64,000 nucleotides of DNA from Bryobacterales bacterium (GCA_020847975.1 JADLBD010000169.1:26493-90492); one strand, 5' to 3'; counted from the first letter of the stretch, positions 42,481-51,444 are shown. The notes: a model not told the origin generated them from the sequence alone. A program made the numbers and translations.

Positions 42481-44034
42481 CTACTTCGCCATCGCAAAGG
42501 TGAAAATCGAGCTTCCGGAGGCGATCGTCACAAACTGGCGGCCGTTGCGTGCGTATGTGATGGGGGCCGCGATGACCGCGCCTCCCAGTTGCTTGCGCCA
42601 CACCGGCTTTCCTGTCTTCGCGTCGAGGGCAAAGAAATAGCCGTCACCATCTCCGCTGAAAATCAGGCCGCCCGCGGTGGCGAGAATCCCTGCCGAAGGG
42701 GGACGCACCATTTCCCATCGCCACCTCGTATCTCCCGTGGAAGGATCGAGCGCCAGAATCGAGCCTCTCGGGAAATGTCCTTCGCCGGTGAACGTGCTGC
42801 CCTGATACCACTGCCCCTCCAGATACTCCTGGTTGGTCATGTAATAAGTGTGGCACCCGTCCGTCGAGGAAGTGTAGTAGAGACCGGTGTGTGGACTGTA
42901 CGCCGTTGGCTGCCAGTTGTGTCCCCCACCCCCGCCAGGACAGCTCTTGTTCCCCTCCGGCGTCGGATCCTGGCCGGGAACCAGAATCGGCCGGCCGTCT
43001 TTGTCCAGGCCTTTCGCCCAGCTCACTTGCGTGTAGGTCTTGGCCGCGAGCAGTTTCCCTGTCGCACGGTCGAGCGCGTAATAGAATCCATTGCGATTCG
43101 CCATCACCACCGCCTTCACCTTCCGCCCCTGATGATTCACGTCAAGGAGAACCGCGTCCTCGGTGGCGTCCCAATCGTGCGTGTCGTGCGGCGTGAACTG
43201 GAAGTGCCACTTCCGTTCACCGGTATCGGCGTCCAGCGCTACCAGGCTACAGGTAAACAGGTTGTCCCCGGGCCGCACGTCGCCGTTCATGTCAGGACCG
43301 GGGTTGCCTGTTCCCCAGAAGATGGTGTTCGTTTCCGGATCGTAAGATCCCGTCACCCACGTGGAACCGCCGCCGCGCCGGAACGCATCGGTATCCTTGG
43401 GCCATGTGTGGCCGCCTTCTTCGTTCGGTCCCGGCACGGTCCAGAACCTCCAGGCGCGTTTGCCGGTCTTGGCGTCGTAGGCGTCGATGAATCCGCGAAT
43501 TCCGTACTCGGCTCCGGCGATTCCAATTACCACCTTGTCCTTCACCACCAGCGGCGCCACTGTGGCAGTGTAGCCTTTCCTGTAGTCGGCGATATTGGTT
43601 TCCCAAAGGACGCCGCCGGTCTTGGCATCGAGGGCTACGAGCGTGGATTCGATGTTGACCTTATATAGCGTGTCGCCGAGCATCGCGAACCCGCGGTTTA
43701 CCTGGCCGCAACAGAGATTGAGCCCAAGCGGCGGTGTCTTCGTATACCGCCATAACTGCCGGCCGGTGGCAAGATCGAGGGCGAACGCAGTGTTTTCCGG
43801 GCCCGTCACGTACATCACGCTGCCCTTCACCAGCGGCGTGGTTTCGTGCTTGCCCGGAACTCCGGTCTGGAATACCCATTCGAGTTGGAGGGACCTGATA
43901 TTGCCTGCGTGAATCTGATCGAGAGGACTGTAACGCCAGGAGGCATGGTTCAGCCCATAGGTCAGCCAGTCCGAGTCCGGAACCTGGGCGGCTGCGGCGG
44001 AGGTCAGGATCAGGATCAGCGTGCAGGCTTTCAT
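42481..44034 (-). CDS. PQQ-dependent alcohol dehydrogenase with lanthanide-type Asp
   Basis: This 517-residue eight-bladed quinoprotein has a signal peptide ending near residue 16. Adjacent cysteines Cys108-Cys109 (LCCGQ) form the usual vicinal disulfide over PQQ. Metal ligands are Glu176 (AGAEYG), Asn244 (TGNPGPD) and catalytic Asp287. Asp287 is followed by Trp288-Asp289: the +2 Asp is the known marker of lanthanide-dependent (XoxF/ExaF-like) enzymes, where calcium enzymes usually have Ala or Ser. Oxidation of a primary alcohol in the periplasm is expected, with electrons passing to the dihaem cytochrome encoded just upstream (four-base overlap). Confidence 0.88.
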   Translation of the reverse strand: MKACTLILILTSAAAAQVPDSDWLTYGLNHASWRYSPLDQIHAGNIRSLQLEWVFQTGVPGKHETTPLVKGSVMYVTGPENTAFALDLATGRQLWRYTKTPPLGLNLCCGQVNRGFAMLGDTLYKVNIESTLVALDAKTGGVLWETNIADYRKGYTATVAPLVVKDKVVIGIAGAEYGIRGFIDAYDAKTGKRAWRFWTVPGPNEEGGHTWPKDTDAFRRGGGSTWVTGSYDPETNTIFWGTGNPGPDMNGDVRPGDNLFTCSLVALDADTGERKWHFQFTPHDTHDWDATEDAVLLDVNHQGRKVKAVVMANRNGFYYALDRATGKLLAAKTYTQVSWAKGLDKDGRPILVPGQDPTPEGNKSCPGGGGGHNWQPTAYSPHTGLYYTSSTDGCHTYYMTNQEYLEGQWYQGSTFTGEGHFPRGSILALDPSTGDTRWRWEMVRPPSAGILATAGGLIFSGDGDGYFFALDAKTGKPVWRKQLGGAVIAAPITYARNGRQFVTIASGSSIFTFAMAK

Positions 44035-44792
44035 TGGACCTCGCCCCGCAAAGTGACCAGATAAGCGAGCAGGTCATTGATTTCGGACTCCACGAGGCCT
44101 TTGTATGCCGGCATGAGTGAAACGTACTCGCGGTCACACGCAGTTACCTCGTCCCGCTGAAAGGAATGAAGAGAGCCATCCATGGTCATCAACTGCGCCG
44201 AAAAATTATCGAAACCTCGCTGTGTTCCTGTAATTTTCCGGCCGTCTCTGGTGACCACGGTGATCTTGTAGAAACGGGGAGTCAGGTCGGCATTGGGATC
44301 GAGCAGCGACTCCCGCAAATAGGCCAAGCTCCGTTGCCGTCCGGCGCGCGAGAGGTCTGGGCCCATCGGTCCTCCCCTGGCTCCTACACGGTGGCAAGCG
44401 CCGCAGTTTCCTCTCCCCCAGAAGAGGGTTTCGCCAGCCGCCGCGTTCCCCTTTGCCGGGACTGCCTGGTGAGTGGCCACAGAGCGGATATACGTCACTA
44501 AGCGCCACACGTTGTCACCGCCAATCGTTACCCCGAAGGCCTGCATCTCCGTTCCCGAAATGCCGTTCGAGATCACCCGGAACAGGTCCTCGTCCTTGTT
44601 TCCCGCGTCATAAACGCCGAGCGTCAGGTCGGGACCACGGCCGCCCCTCGCCTTGATTCCGTGGCAAGGGGCGCAGATCGAGCGAAACGCCGCGCGGCCG
44701 ATATCCGCTGCTGTCGCGTTGCCGGCGAACGGATTTTGCGCGGTCAGAGCACCGGGAAGGAGGATGGCAAACCACGCCGCGCGAGACTGCAC
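44031..44792 (-). CDS. Dihaem c-type cytochrome paired with the PQQ dehydrogenase
   Basis: This 253-residue protein has a signal peptide, then a class I cytochrome c domain with CAPCH (40-44) and a distal Met candidate in TEMQAFG (Met83), and a second haem site CGACH (130-134). The C-terminal part (about 150-250; LAYLRESLLDPNADLTPRFY, VTRDGRKITGTQRGFDN) resembles the haem-binding domain found in many planctomycete and acidobacterial proteins. It is first in an operon with the PQQ dehydrogenase and a phosphoesterase and should carry electrons from the quinoprotein to the respiratory chain. Confidence 0.88.
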   Translation of the reverse strand: MQSRAAWFAILLPGALTAQNPFAGNATAADIGRAAFRSICAPCHGIKARGGRGPDLTLGVYDAGNKDEDLFRVISNGISGTEMQAFGVTIGGDNVWRLVTYIRSVATHQAVPAKGNAAAGETLFWGRGNCGACHRVGARGGPMGPDLSRAGRQRSLAYLRESLLDPNADLTPRFYKITVVTRDGRKITGTQRGFDNFSAQLMTMDGSLHSFQRDEVTACDREYVSLMPAYKGLVESEINDLLAYLVTLRGEVQ

Positions 44793-44840
44793 CCCATAGG
44801 TATTAGAACGAGTCGATACTCGATGTCAAGGGAAATTATC

Positions 44841-45689
44841 TCAGTCCTGCTCTTCGGAGGGTTCGCTTTCCAGCCGGTCAAAGATTTCCGGGATCGCATC
44901 GAGCGCGGAACCCATCGAGGGATCTTCTTTCAATTCGAGCAACAGCGGGTAGTTGCTCTGGCGCGAGCGCAGCAGGCGCATCGTTTTCCGCCAGTTGGTG
45001 GTGCCCCCCGGTTTGAGATAGGGGAAGAAGTGCGCATCGTTCACGCTGTCGTTGTCGTGCACATGGGTGGAGCGGATGCGATCGGCCATGATCTGGTATG
45101 CCTGCTCCACGCCCTCCATGACGTTGGCATGGCCAGTGTCGAAACAGAAGTGCAGATCGAGGTGAGTCATCTCGAGGAAGTGTACCAACCGCTCCGCGCT
45201 GGAAAGCTTGTTGGGGATGTTTTCGAGCAGGATCTCCACTCCCCGCTGCTTGGCAAAGACCCGCAGTTCATCCAGTGCGGTGAAGGCCGCCTCGAGCTTC
45301 TGTTCGTCGTATTCCTCGCCTCCTACTCCGATGTGCTGGATGAGGTACTTGCAGGGAATCACTTCCGCCACTTCGAGGGCGCGCTTGATTTCGTCCACCA
45401 TGGCTGCACGCTTCGATTTGACGGGTTCGGTGATGGTAATCACCGCGTTCGGTCCGGTGCGCCCCCAGCAGTCATCGCTGTACATTGGCGCATGCAGCGC
45501 ATGGAGATACAAGGGCGAATCCTGAAACCAGTGGCCCAGTTCGTTCACCTGCTCCTTGTTGTAATAATCCAGGTGTTGGCGTGCGCAGAAGATCTCCACC
45601 GCGGGTACGCCTGACTTCCAGATCTTGTCCAGCCACACGGTATTCAGCCGGTGATTGACGAAAAAATGCGTCGAAACAGCGTGTAACAT
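44841..45689 (-). CDS. Sugar phosphate isomerase/epimerase-like TIM-barrel protein
   Basis: The start at 45689 (MLHAVSTHFFVNH) gives 282 residues and begins at the first barrel strand. The fold is the xylose isomerase-like/AP endonuclease 2 barrel. Metal-ligand positions are visible in VEILLENIPNKL (Glu), DLHFCFDTGHANV (Asp, His), STHVHDNDSVNDAHFFP (His) and LLLELKED (Glu). These proteins isomerise or epimerise keto sugars or inositol derivatives; which one is not clear. Twenty-two bases separate its ATG from the stop of the upstream gamma-glutamyltransferase gene, so co-transcription is possible. Confidence 0.82.
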   Translation of the reverse strand: MLHAVSTHFFVNHRLNTVWLDKIWKSGVPAVEIFCARQHLDYYNKEQVNELGHWFQDSPLYLHALHAPMYSDDCWGRTGPNAVITITEPVKSKRAAMVDEIKRALEVAEVIPCKYLIQHIGVGGEEYDEQKLEAAFTALDELRVFAKQRGVEILLENIPNKLSSAERLVHFLEMTHLDLHFCFDTGHANVMEGVEQAYQIMADRIRSTHVHDNDSVNDAHFFPYLKPGGTTNWRKTMRLLRSRQSNYPLLLELKEDPSMGSALDAIPEIFDRLESEPSEEQD

Positions 45690-45711
45690 GCGCTTGATAC
45701 GGTCCCTGTCT

Positions 45712-47385
45712 TCAGAATCCGGCGGCTTTGCCGTGCGCGCGGCGATCAGTGCCGCCGGCAAGCCATCCGTCGGGCTGCACCACAATCGCCTCCACATTGG
45801 CCACAGACGAAATCCGGTCCACCGTGTGGCCGCGAGCCTTCAGCAGGGCAATTGTATCAGGTGAGAACCCTCTTTCGAGGTACAGCTTGTCCGGCATCCA
45901 TTGATGATGGAAGCGGGGCGCGTCGATGGCGTCCTGCACATTCATTCCAAAATCGACGACATTCAGGATCACCTGAAGCACGCCGGTGATGATGCGCGAT
46001 CCCCCCGGCGCGCCTACCACCATGAAGAGTTCGCCGTCCTTCAAGAGAATGGTAGGCGTCATCGAGGAAAGAGGGCGCTTGTTGGGCTGGATGGCGTTCG
46101 ATTCCCCCTGCACCAGTCCGAACATGTTCGGCTCGCCCGGCTTGGCTGCGAAGTCATCCATCTCGTTGTTGAGCAGGAATCCTAACCCCGGAACCGTCAC
46201 CCCGCAGCCGTAACCGCCGTTGATGGTATAAGTGAGCGCCACGGCGTTCCCCTTCTCATCGACGATGGAGAGATGCGTGGTCTCGGAGCTTTCCGCCAGT
46301 TGCAGATTCCCAGGCTTGATCTCCTCGGAGGTGGACGCTTTGCCCGGCTGGATGGAGGCGCGGCGCGCGGCAATGTACTTCTTGTCGAGTAGTTTGCTCA
46401 CCTGCACGCGGAAGAAATCAGGATCGCCCAGATACTCGCTGCGGTCGGCGTAGTAGCGGCGCATAGCCTCGGCTACGAAGTGAATGGCGGCCGCCGACCC
46501 CGCTCCATAGTCCTGATAATTCGTTCCCTCGAGCATGCCCATCATCTGGAGAATGCCCAGCCCGCCGGAACTCGGCGGCGGGGCCGTGATGATGGAGTAT
46601 CCGCGGTAGGCGCCGGTGAGCGGCTTGCGCTCCGCCGTGCGGTAGTTCTTCAGGTCATCGAGGGTGATCAACCCGCCATTGGCCTCCATCGCTTGCGCCA
46701 GCCTCTTTGCCGTCTCCCCCTCATAGAACTCCTTCGCGCCACCGCGCGCGATCCGCTCGAGTGTCCGCTGCAAGTCCGGCTGGGCGAAGATTTCGTCCGG
46801 CTCATAATACTTGCCGTTCCGCAGGAAGATCCGCTTCGATTCCGGGAACTGGCTCATCAGCTTCGCTCCGCTTTCGAGCGACTTCGCAAACGGATAGGAC
46901 ACGGGGAACCCTTGCGCCAGCCGGATCGCCGGTTCCACCAGTTCCGCCCAGGGTTTCGACCCGAACCTCCGGTGAGCTGTTTCAAGACCGCTCACCGTGC
47001 CAGGAACTCCCGCCGCCCGCCATCCGACGATGCTATCCCGGGTGGGCTTGCCCTCGGGACCAAGGTACATGTCGTGCGACGCTTTAGCGGGGGCGCGTTC
47101 ACGAAAATCAAAGAAAGTGGATTCCCCGTTCGCCAGCCGGACCAGAAGAAAACCCCCTCCCCCCAGATTCCCCGCGGAAGGATGCGTAACCGCCAGTGCA
47201 AATGCCACCGCAACGGCGGCATCCACCGCATTGCCGCCGGCTTTGAGCACCTCGACACCCACGTTTGTTGCGTGCGGTTCCTGCGCCACCACCATCGCAT
47301 GGCGGGCGTGTTCGGGATGGTCCGCGGCAAGAGGGAATGCAAGGAGCGAAACAGCGAGCAGATAAGAAAGAGTCCGGCGCACCAT
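45712..47385 (-). CDS. ggt: Gamma-glutamyltransferase (self-cleaving Ntn hydrolase)
   Basis: This 557-residue precursor has a signal peptide ending near FPLAA. The catalytic Thr starts the small subunit at TTHLSIVD (369-376), where the precursor cleaves itself. Substrate-binding blocks AGNLGGGGF (71-79), FFDFRERAP and PPPSSGGLG are present, as is the late GAPGGSRI. The enzyme removes gamma-glutamyl groups from glutathione and related compounds in the periplasm. Its length is normal. A TAGTAA/TAAAAT element (47391-47399, minus strand) sits five to eight bases before the ATG. Confidence 0.94.
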   Translation of the reverse strand: MVRRTLSYLLAVSLLAFPLAADHPEHARHAMVVAQEPHATNVGVEVLKAGGNAVDAAVAVAFALAVTHPSAGNLGGGGFLLVRLANGESTFFDFRERAPAKASHDMYLGPEGKPTRDSIVGWRAAGVPGTVSGLETAHRRFGSKPWAELVEPAIRLAQGFPVSYPFAKSLESGAKLMSQFPESKRIFLRNGKYYEPDEIFAQPDLQRTLERIARGGAKEFYEGETAKRLAQAMEANGGLITLDDLKNYRTAERKPLTGAYRGYSIITAPPPSSGGLGILQMMGMLEGTNYQDYGAGSAAAIHFVAEAMRRYYADRSEYLGDPDFFRVQVSKLLDKKYIAARRASIQPGKASTSEEIKPGNLQLAESSETTHLSIVDEKGNAVALTYTINGGYGCGVTVPGLGFLLNNEMDDFAAKPGEPNMFGLVQGESNAIQPNKRPLSSMTPTILLKDGELFMVVGAPGGSRIITGVLQVILNVVDFGMNVQDAIDAPRFHHQWMPDKLYLERGFSPDTIALLKARGHTVDRISSVANVEAIVVQPDGWLAGGTDRRAHGKAAGF

Positions 47386-47433
47386 GTTCGATTTTACTAT
47401 GCGCTGCTCCGCGGGCCGCTGCCGGGATTTGGA

Positions 47434-47439
47434 TACAAT
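47434..47439 (+). promoter_or_regulatory. -10 box TACAAT, six bases before the DUF4920 start
   Basis: The spacing puts the likely transcription start on the ATG itself; no Shine-Dalgarno sequence can fit. Confidence 0.45.
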
Positions 47440-47445
47440 CAGGCT

Positions 47446-47889
47446 ATGCGCTGGATGTTCCTTTTCGCCTTCTGCCTCACGGCGGCGGAGGTGAAACTCG
47501 GCAAACCACTGACGGTTGCCTCGCCGCTGCCGGTGTCAAAGTTACTGGCGGAACCCGAGTCCTACGTCGGCAAGACCGTGCAGGTGAAGGGAAGAGTGAC
47601 CGAGGTCTGCCAGATGGCCGGCTGCTGGACCAGCCTCGCCGATCCGGAAACAAACAAGATGATCCGCGTCAAAGTGAATGACGGCGAAATCGTGTTTCCC
47701 AAGGACGCTGTGGGAAAAACGGCGATTGCGGAAGGCGTGCTGAAGAAATTCACACTCACCCGCGAACAGGCGCTGGCCCGGGCCAGGCACGAAGCCGAGG
47801 AACAAGGCCGCAAGTTTAATCCCGCCTCCGTCAAAGGCGGCGCAACCATCTACCAGATCCAGGGGTCGGGAGCCGTTCTTCTGGACTAG
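47446..47889 (+). CDS. Periplasmic DUF4920 protein
   Basis: The ATG at 47446 begins a signal peptide (MRWMFLFAFCLTAAEV). The 147-residue product has the OB-fold DUF4920 core: YVGKTVQVKGRVTEVCQMAG, CWTSLADP, DGEIVFPKDAVGKTAIAEG, with two cysteines (CQMAGC) that may bind metal or form a disulfide. The frame stays open far upstream but that part is antisense to the gamma-glutamyltransferase gene and is not coding. A 16-base gap leads to the PafA-type phosphatase, so the two may share a transcript. Confidence 0.85.
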   Translation: MRWMFLFAFCLTAAEVKLGKPLTVASPLPVSKLLAEPESYVGKTVQVKGRVTEVCQMAGCWTSLADPETNKMIRVKVNDGEIVFPKDAVGKTAIAEGVLKKFTLTREQALARARHEAEEQGRKFNPASVKGGATIYQIQGSGAVLLD

Positions 47890-47905
47890 CCTGCCGATAA
47901 ATGAT

Positions 47906-49486
47906 ATGAAACTAGCCTCTGCCCTTCTGCTCGTTCTCTCTCTGTTTGCCCCCGCCCAGGTAGTGCGCCGGCCCAAATTGGTTGTCGCCATCGCGGTGGA
48001 CCAGTTCCGCTACGACTACCTCACGAAGTTTCGCGATCAGTACAACAGCGGACTTTCCCGGCTGCTGACTCGCGGGGCGGTGTTCACGAACGCCTTCTAC
48101 ATCCACTTCCCCACCGTAACCGCCGTCGGCCATTCCACCTACCTGACGGGCGCCACCCCTTCCATCAGCGGCATCGTCGGCAACGAGTGGTACGACCGCG
48201 AGGAAGGCAAGGTGGTAACCAGCGTCTCCGACGACAATGCCGGGATGCTCGGTGGAGCAAGCCGCGGCGGAGGCAAAGCCGCATCCCCTCGCCGCCTGCT
48301 GGTGAGCACCGTCGGCGACGAACTCAAGATGGCGGGACGCGGCTCGAAAGTCGTGGGCGTGTCCGTCAAGGATCGCAGCGCGATTCTCCCATCCGGACAC
48401 ATGGCCGATGGCGCTTACTGGTTTGACGGTTCGAGCGGGAATTTCGTCTCCAGCACCTATTACTTCGCCGATCTCCCCGAGTGGGTGAAGAAGTTCAACT
48501 CCTCGCACCCCGCCGATCGCTTCCTCAGCAAGAGTTGGATCCCGGTGAGCGGCGGCGCGGCGTTCAAAACGATGCCGGCCACGGCGGATGCGAAATTCTA
48601 TAGCGCGATCGAAGCAACTCCCTATGCCAACGAACTCATCGAGAAGTTCGCTGAAGCCGCGGTCACCGGAGAACAACTCGGGAAGCGCAACACGACAGAC
48701 TTGCTTGCCATCAGCTTCTCGGCTAACGACTACGTCGGCCACGCCGTAGGTCCGGATGATCCCCAGGTTCGCGACATCTCCATCCGTACGGACCGCCTGT
48801 TCGGAGATCTGTTCCAGTTCCTCGAGGCGCAGGTGGGGATGCGCAATGTTCTTGTGGTGTTTACGGCTGATCATGGCGTAGTGCCCGTTCCCGAAGTGAA
48901 CGCAGCCCGCAAAATGCCCGGCGGCCGGGTGTCGGGAAAGATGATCGCGGACAAGATCCAAAGCCGGTTGAGTGAGAAATACGGCCCGGGCAAGTGGTTG
49001 ATCGGGAAGATTGGCGAATCCCAGTTCCTCAATGATGCGCTGATCCGGGAGAGAAAGCTCACGATGGACGAGGTATCCGAAACAGCGGCCCATGCGGCGC
49101 GCGAGGTCCCGCATGTGTTCCGCGCCTATTCCCGCGCCCAGCTTTCTCGCGGCGAAGTGCCCGGAGACATGGTGGACCGGCGGATTCTCAACGGCTTCAA
49201 CCAGCGCCGGAGCGCGGATGTGACCGTGGTTCTGGAACCGTATTATCTGAACGAAGGCAAGGGGACTTCGCACGGCGCTCCGTTCCTCTATGATGCCCAT
49301 GTCCCGGTCATCTTCATGGGGGAGGGCATCCGGTCCGGCCGCTATAACGAGAAGATCGCGCCGAACGATATTGCCCCTACCCTGGCAACCATGCTCGATG
49401 TGGAAACGCCCAGCGGCGCGGTGGGCCGGGTCCTGACGGAGATTCTGATCGAGCCGCATCCGGCCGCGGCGAAGTCCGCCAAATGA
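47906..49486 (+). CDS. PafA-type alkaline phosphatase
   Basis: This 526-residue secreted protein has a signal peptide (MKLASALLLVLSLFAPAQ). The active-site set matches PafA. The nucleophile is Thr72 in TVTAVGHS and Asn93 lies in GNEWYDR. Lys155 and Arg157 lie in SVKDRS, with the same spacing as Thr79/Asn100/Lys162/Arg164 of PafA. Metal ligands are in VDQFRYD, ANDYVGHAVG, TADHG and GTSHGAPF. The Lys/Arg pair marks a phosphate monoesterase rather than a diesterase. It presumably scavenges phosphate and, unlike PhoA-type enzymes, PafA types are often less inhibited by phosphate. Confidence 0.9.
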   Translation: MKLASALLLVLSLFAPAQVVRRPKLVVAIAVDQFRYDYLTKFRDQYNSGLSRLLTRGAVFTNAFYIHFPTVTAVGHSTYLTGATPSISGIVGNEWYDREEGKVVTSVSDDNAGMLGGASRGGGKAASPRRLLVSTVGDELKMAGRGSKVVGVSVKDRSAILPSGHMADGAYWFDGSSGNFVSSTYYFADLPEWVKKFNSSHPADRFLSKSWIPVSGGAAFKTMPATADAKFYSAIEATPYANELIEKFAEAAVTGEQLGKRNTTDLLAISFSANDYVGHAVGPDDPQVRDISIRTDRLFGDLFQFLEAQVGMRNVLVVFTADHGVVPVPEVNAARKMPGGRVSGKMIADKIQSRLSEKYGPGKWLIGKIGESQFLNDALIRERKLTMDEVSETAAHAAREVPHVFRAYSRAQLSRGEVPGDMVDRRILNGFNQRRSADVTVVLEPYYLNEGKGTSHGAPFLYDAHVPVIFMGEGIRSGRYNEKIAPNDIAPTLATMLDVETPSGAVGRVLTEILIEPHPAAAKSAK

Positions 49487-49492
49487 GCGAGC

Positions 49493-50080
49493 CTAACGTG
49501 ACGCCTGGAGGCTGCCCTTCGGAGCCATGACGACGCGCGCCATGCCGGGATGCAGTTCGATTCGGTCCATGTTGTAGCCGAGTTCGAAATCCTTCCCCAC
49601 CTTCGCCTGCGGATACAGCGGATTGACGAAGGTCTTGATGAGCAGATCGAGCGCGCGGCCCTGGATGGTGTTGCCGCCGACATTGACCCGCTCCAGGTCG
49701 ACGCGGGCAACCCCGCGGTTCGATTCGATGTGGCCGACTACCGTGATGGGATGCTCCCCCTCGAGCAGTTTGCTCATGAGCCAGTTCAGGTCCTGACCCT
49801 GCGCCTGGCGCATTTTGACGAAGTCGACCATGGCGTATCCCGTGGCTTTTCCGTCGCCGATTTCGAGACGCGTATCACGCAGGCCCTCAGGGACCACTTC
49901 CCTCGCTTTCGCCGCCAGGAAGCCATTCAGTTCCTTTTCTCCGAACACTACCTGAGTCCCAGGCGGGATCTTCCCTTGCTCGATGAGGTCAATCTTCTTC
50001 TGGGGCGGCAGGCGGTCATACCGCGACGTGGCCGGCTGTAGCGGAAAAACCAGAAGAAGAAGCAGGACAGCGCGCTTCAT
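49493..50080 (-). CDS. Secreted protein of unknown function
   Basis: The ATG at 50080 gives 195 residues with a signal peptide (MKRAVLLLLLVFPLQPATS). The mature part has a KELNGFLAAKAREVVPEG helix, a YAMVDFVKMRQAQGQDL segment and a C-terminal beta-rich region (ITVVGHIESNRGVARVDLE, GYNMDRIELHPGMARVVM). The pattern suggests a small lipid- or membrane-associated beta domain, but I do not recognise the family. A minus-strand TATAAT (50087-50092) ends six bases before the ATG. It is convergent with pafA, six bases apart. Confidence 0.65.
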   Translation of the reverse strand: MKRAVLLLLLVFPLQPATSRYDRLPPQKKIDLIEQGKIPPGTQVVFGEKELNGFLAAKAREVVPEGLRDTRLEIGDGKATGYAMVDFVKMRQAQGQDLNWLMSKLLEGEHPITVVGHIESNRGVARVDLERVNVGGNTIQGRALDLLIKTFVNPLYPQAKVGKDFELGYNMDRIELHPGMARVVMAPKGSLQASR

Positions 50081-50086
50081 CCCTCC

Positions 50087-50092
50087 ATTATA
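50087..50092 (-). promoter_or_regulatory. -10 box TATAAT, six bases before the 50080 start
   Basis: A consensus -10 box lies six bases upstream of the ATG. GGAGG in between overlaps the expected transcription start, so it cannot act as a normally spaced ribosome site. Confidence 0.5.
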
Positions 50093-50132
50093 GGTTGTGC
50101 GGCGCGCTCCACCTGATCCCGATGAGGATGGC

Positions 50133-50975
50133 TCAATAGCGGCACAGGGACGGATCGGACTTGACGAAGTAGCTCCTGTAATTTTTCGCCTTGTGGTCCA
50201 TGCAGCCCACAAGATTCAGGAGTTCCACCTTCCGGAATTCGATGGGATGGCTTTCGCTCTGCAGCGAAATGGAACCCTCTTCGAGGAGCATGCCGTCCTT
50301 CTTTACGGCCGGGTCATAACCGCTGACGTTTCCGCCGCCGATCTGCGGTCTCTGGTAAACCAATACGGTTTCTCCGTTTACCCTGTGCCGGATCTCCTCG
50401 GAGCCATGCACTTCGGCCTCCACCCTCACCCACTGGTCGCCATTATAGGTTTGCGAACTGGAGTTGACGCAATGCCGCGTAATCAGCTTCCCGTCCATCT
50501 CGACATTGGCGCCGGGGGTGCAAAGGTTGGCATTCGTCCGCGTCCCGGTCCCTGAGCCGCCCAGCAATTGCACCTCAATCGAGATGGGAAAATCCTGATC
50601 CTTGCCCATCGTCTCCGGAGCCTGCCCGTGCACCATGATTCCGCTGTTTCGATACGCCCAGCCCGGACCACCGGGAGCCTGTTCTCCGACGAAGCGGTAC
50701 TCCACGGCAATGATGTAATACGAAAACTTTCCGCGGTAAAAGATGTGGCCGAAGCGTTCGTCAAACGTCTTGTAGTGGTCGTAGCTCACCTTCAACAGAC
50801 CGTTCTCCACGCGGAAGGTGTTGCCGAAGTTCTCATGGAGCGGGTAGCCCTTGATCTTCACCGCCCACTCGCGCAGGTCCTTGCCGTTGAAAAGCTGAAT
50901 CCAATCCTCCCGGCGCGGACCTTGGCCGATGGCAGCCGGCAACAGACCCAGAAACAGCAGGAGGAACCTATTCAA
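50133..50975 (-). CDS. DUF1080 (3-keto-disaccharide hydrolase-like) protein
   Basis: This 280-residue secreted protein begins at TTG, with AAGGGG about eleven bases upstream and a signal peptide (FLLLFLGLLPAAIGQ). It shows the DUF1080/LamG-like beta-sandwich pattern: WIQLFNGKDLREWAVKI, NTFRVENGLLKVSYD, IFYRGKFSYYIIAVEYRF, YRNSGIMVHGQAP, ISIEVQLLGG and a final RKVELLNL. Its C-terminus has an extra Cys-containing tail (GCMDHKAKNYRSYFVKSD). Members cleave 3-keto-glycosides or bind sugars. It lies nine bases after the PilZ gene on the same strand. Confidence 0.88.
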   Translation of the reverse strand: MNRFLLLFLGLLPAAIGQGPRREDWIQLFNGKDLREWAVKIKGYPLHENFGNTFRVENGLLKVSYDHYKTFDERFGHIFYRGKFSYYIIAVEYRFVGEQAPGGPGWAYRNSGIMVHGQAPETMGKDQDFPISIEVQLLGGSGTGTRTNANLCTPGANVEMDGKLITRHCVNSSSQTYNGDQWVRVEAEVHGSEEIRHRVNGETVLVYQRPQIGGGNVSGYDPAVKKDGMLLEEGSISLQSESHPIEFRKVELLNLVGCMDHKAKNYRSYFVKSDPSLCRY

Positions 50976-50983
50976 GATTCGAA

Positions 50984-51310
50984 CTACCCCTTACTCGTGA
51001 GCCCGCCGGTGAATTCGATGCCCACGCGATACTCCAGTTTGTGTGACATGCAGTAGCGAACCGACCCGCTTCCATGCAACCCCAGCGCCGCGGCTCGAAA
51101 GTTGACCACCGTTCGAGGAGCAATGCGATCACGTACCGACAGCTTCATCCCCGTTTCGGATACGTCCACGCACTTGGCCATTACGGAGCAGTGGGTCCCG
51201 TCCGGGCCCGTCCATTCGAGTTGCACCTTCCCGTCCACCGGTGACCGGTCATGCCGCCGCTGGGCCTTCCTCGCAGGCGCGGGCGAGACCCTCTCGCTGT
51301 TCGATGTCAT
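50984..51310 (-). CDS. PilZ-domain c-di-GMP-binding protein
   Basis: This 108-residue single-domain protein has the c-di-GMP contacts: RRHDR (RxxxR, residues 18-22) and DVSETGM (D/NxSxxG), followed by the PilZ barrel strands. It is a likely receptor for c-di-GMP made or degraded by proteins like that at 1278-3566. It begins 12 bases after the tRNA-Arg gene on the same strand and could be transcribed with it. Confidence 0.85.
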   Translation of the reverse strand: MTSNSERVSPAPARKAQRRHDRSPVDGKVQLEWTGPDGTHCSVMAKCVDVSETGMKLSVRDRIAPRTVVNFRAAALGLHGSGSVRYCMSHKLEYRVGIEFTGGLTSKG

Positions 51311-51322
51311 ACAAAACTCTGG

Positions 51323-51396
51323 CGCGCCCGGAGAGGCTCGAACTCCCGACCTGTTGGTTCGAAGCCAACCGCTCTATCCGGCTGAGCTACGGGCGC
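51323..51396 (-). tRNA. tRNA-Arg (anticodon UCG)
   Basis: The 74-base gene folds into a standard cloverleaf: acceptor stem GCGCCCG/CGGGCGC, D stem GCTC/GAGC, anticodon stem GTTGG/CCAAC with loop CTTCGAA (anticodon TCG), a 5-base variable loop and a T stem GGGAG/CTCTC with loop TTCGAGC. The discriminator base is G and CCA is not encoded. UCG reads CGA and related Arg codons. No integration or attachment-site repeat is seen at its 3' end. Confidence 0.95.
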
Positions 51397-51444
51397 GCTG
51401 ACCTGTATTATACGGCGGCGGAAGGGGCGAGTGGGTGGCCGTGT

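Noticed and set aside
46480..47445. Upstream in-frame extension of the DUF4920 protein
   Set aside because: It is antisense to gamma-glutamyltransferase; the signal peptide and -10 box place the start at 47446.
47912..49459. A 515-codon minus-strand frame opposite the PafA gene
   Set aside because: The plus strand has a complete active-site set with exact PafA spacing; the minus frame has none.
51323..51396. tRNA-Arg as an integration site for a mobile element
   Set aside because: No integrase and no duplicated 3' tRNA fragment is visible on either side.
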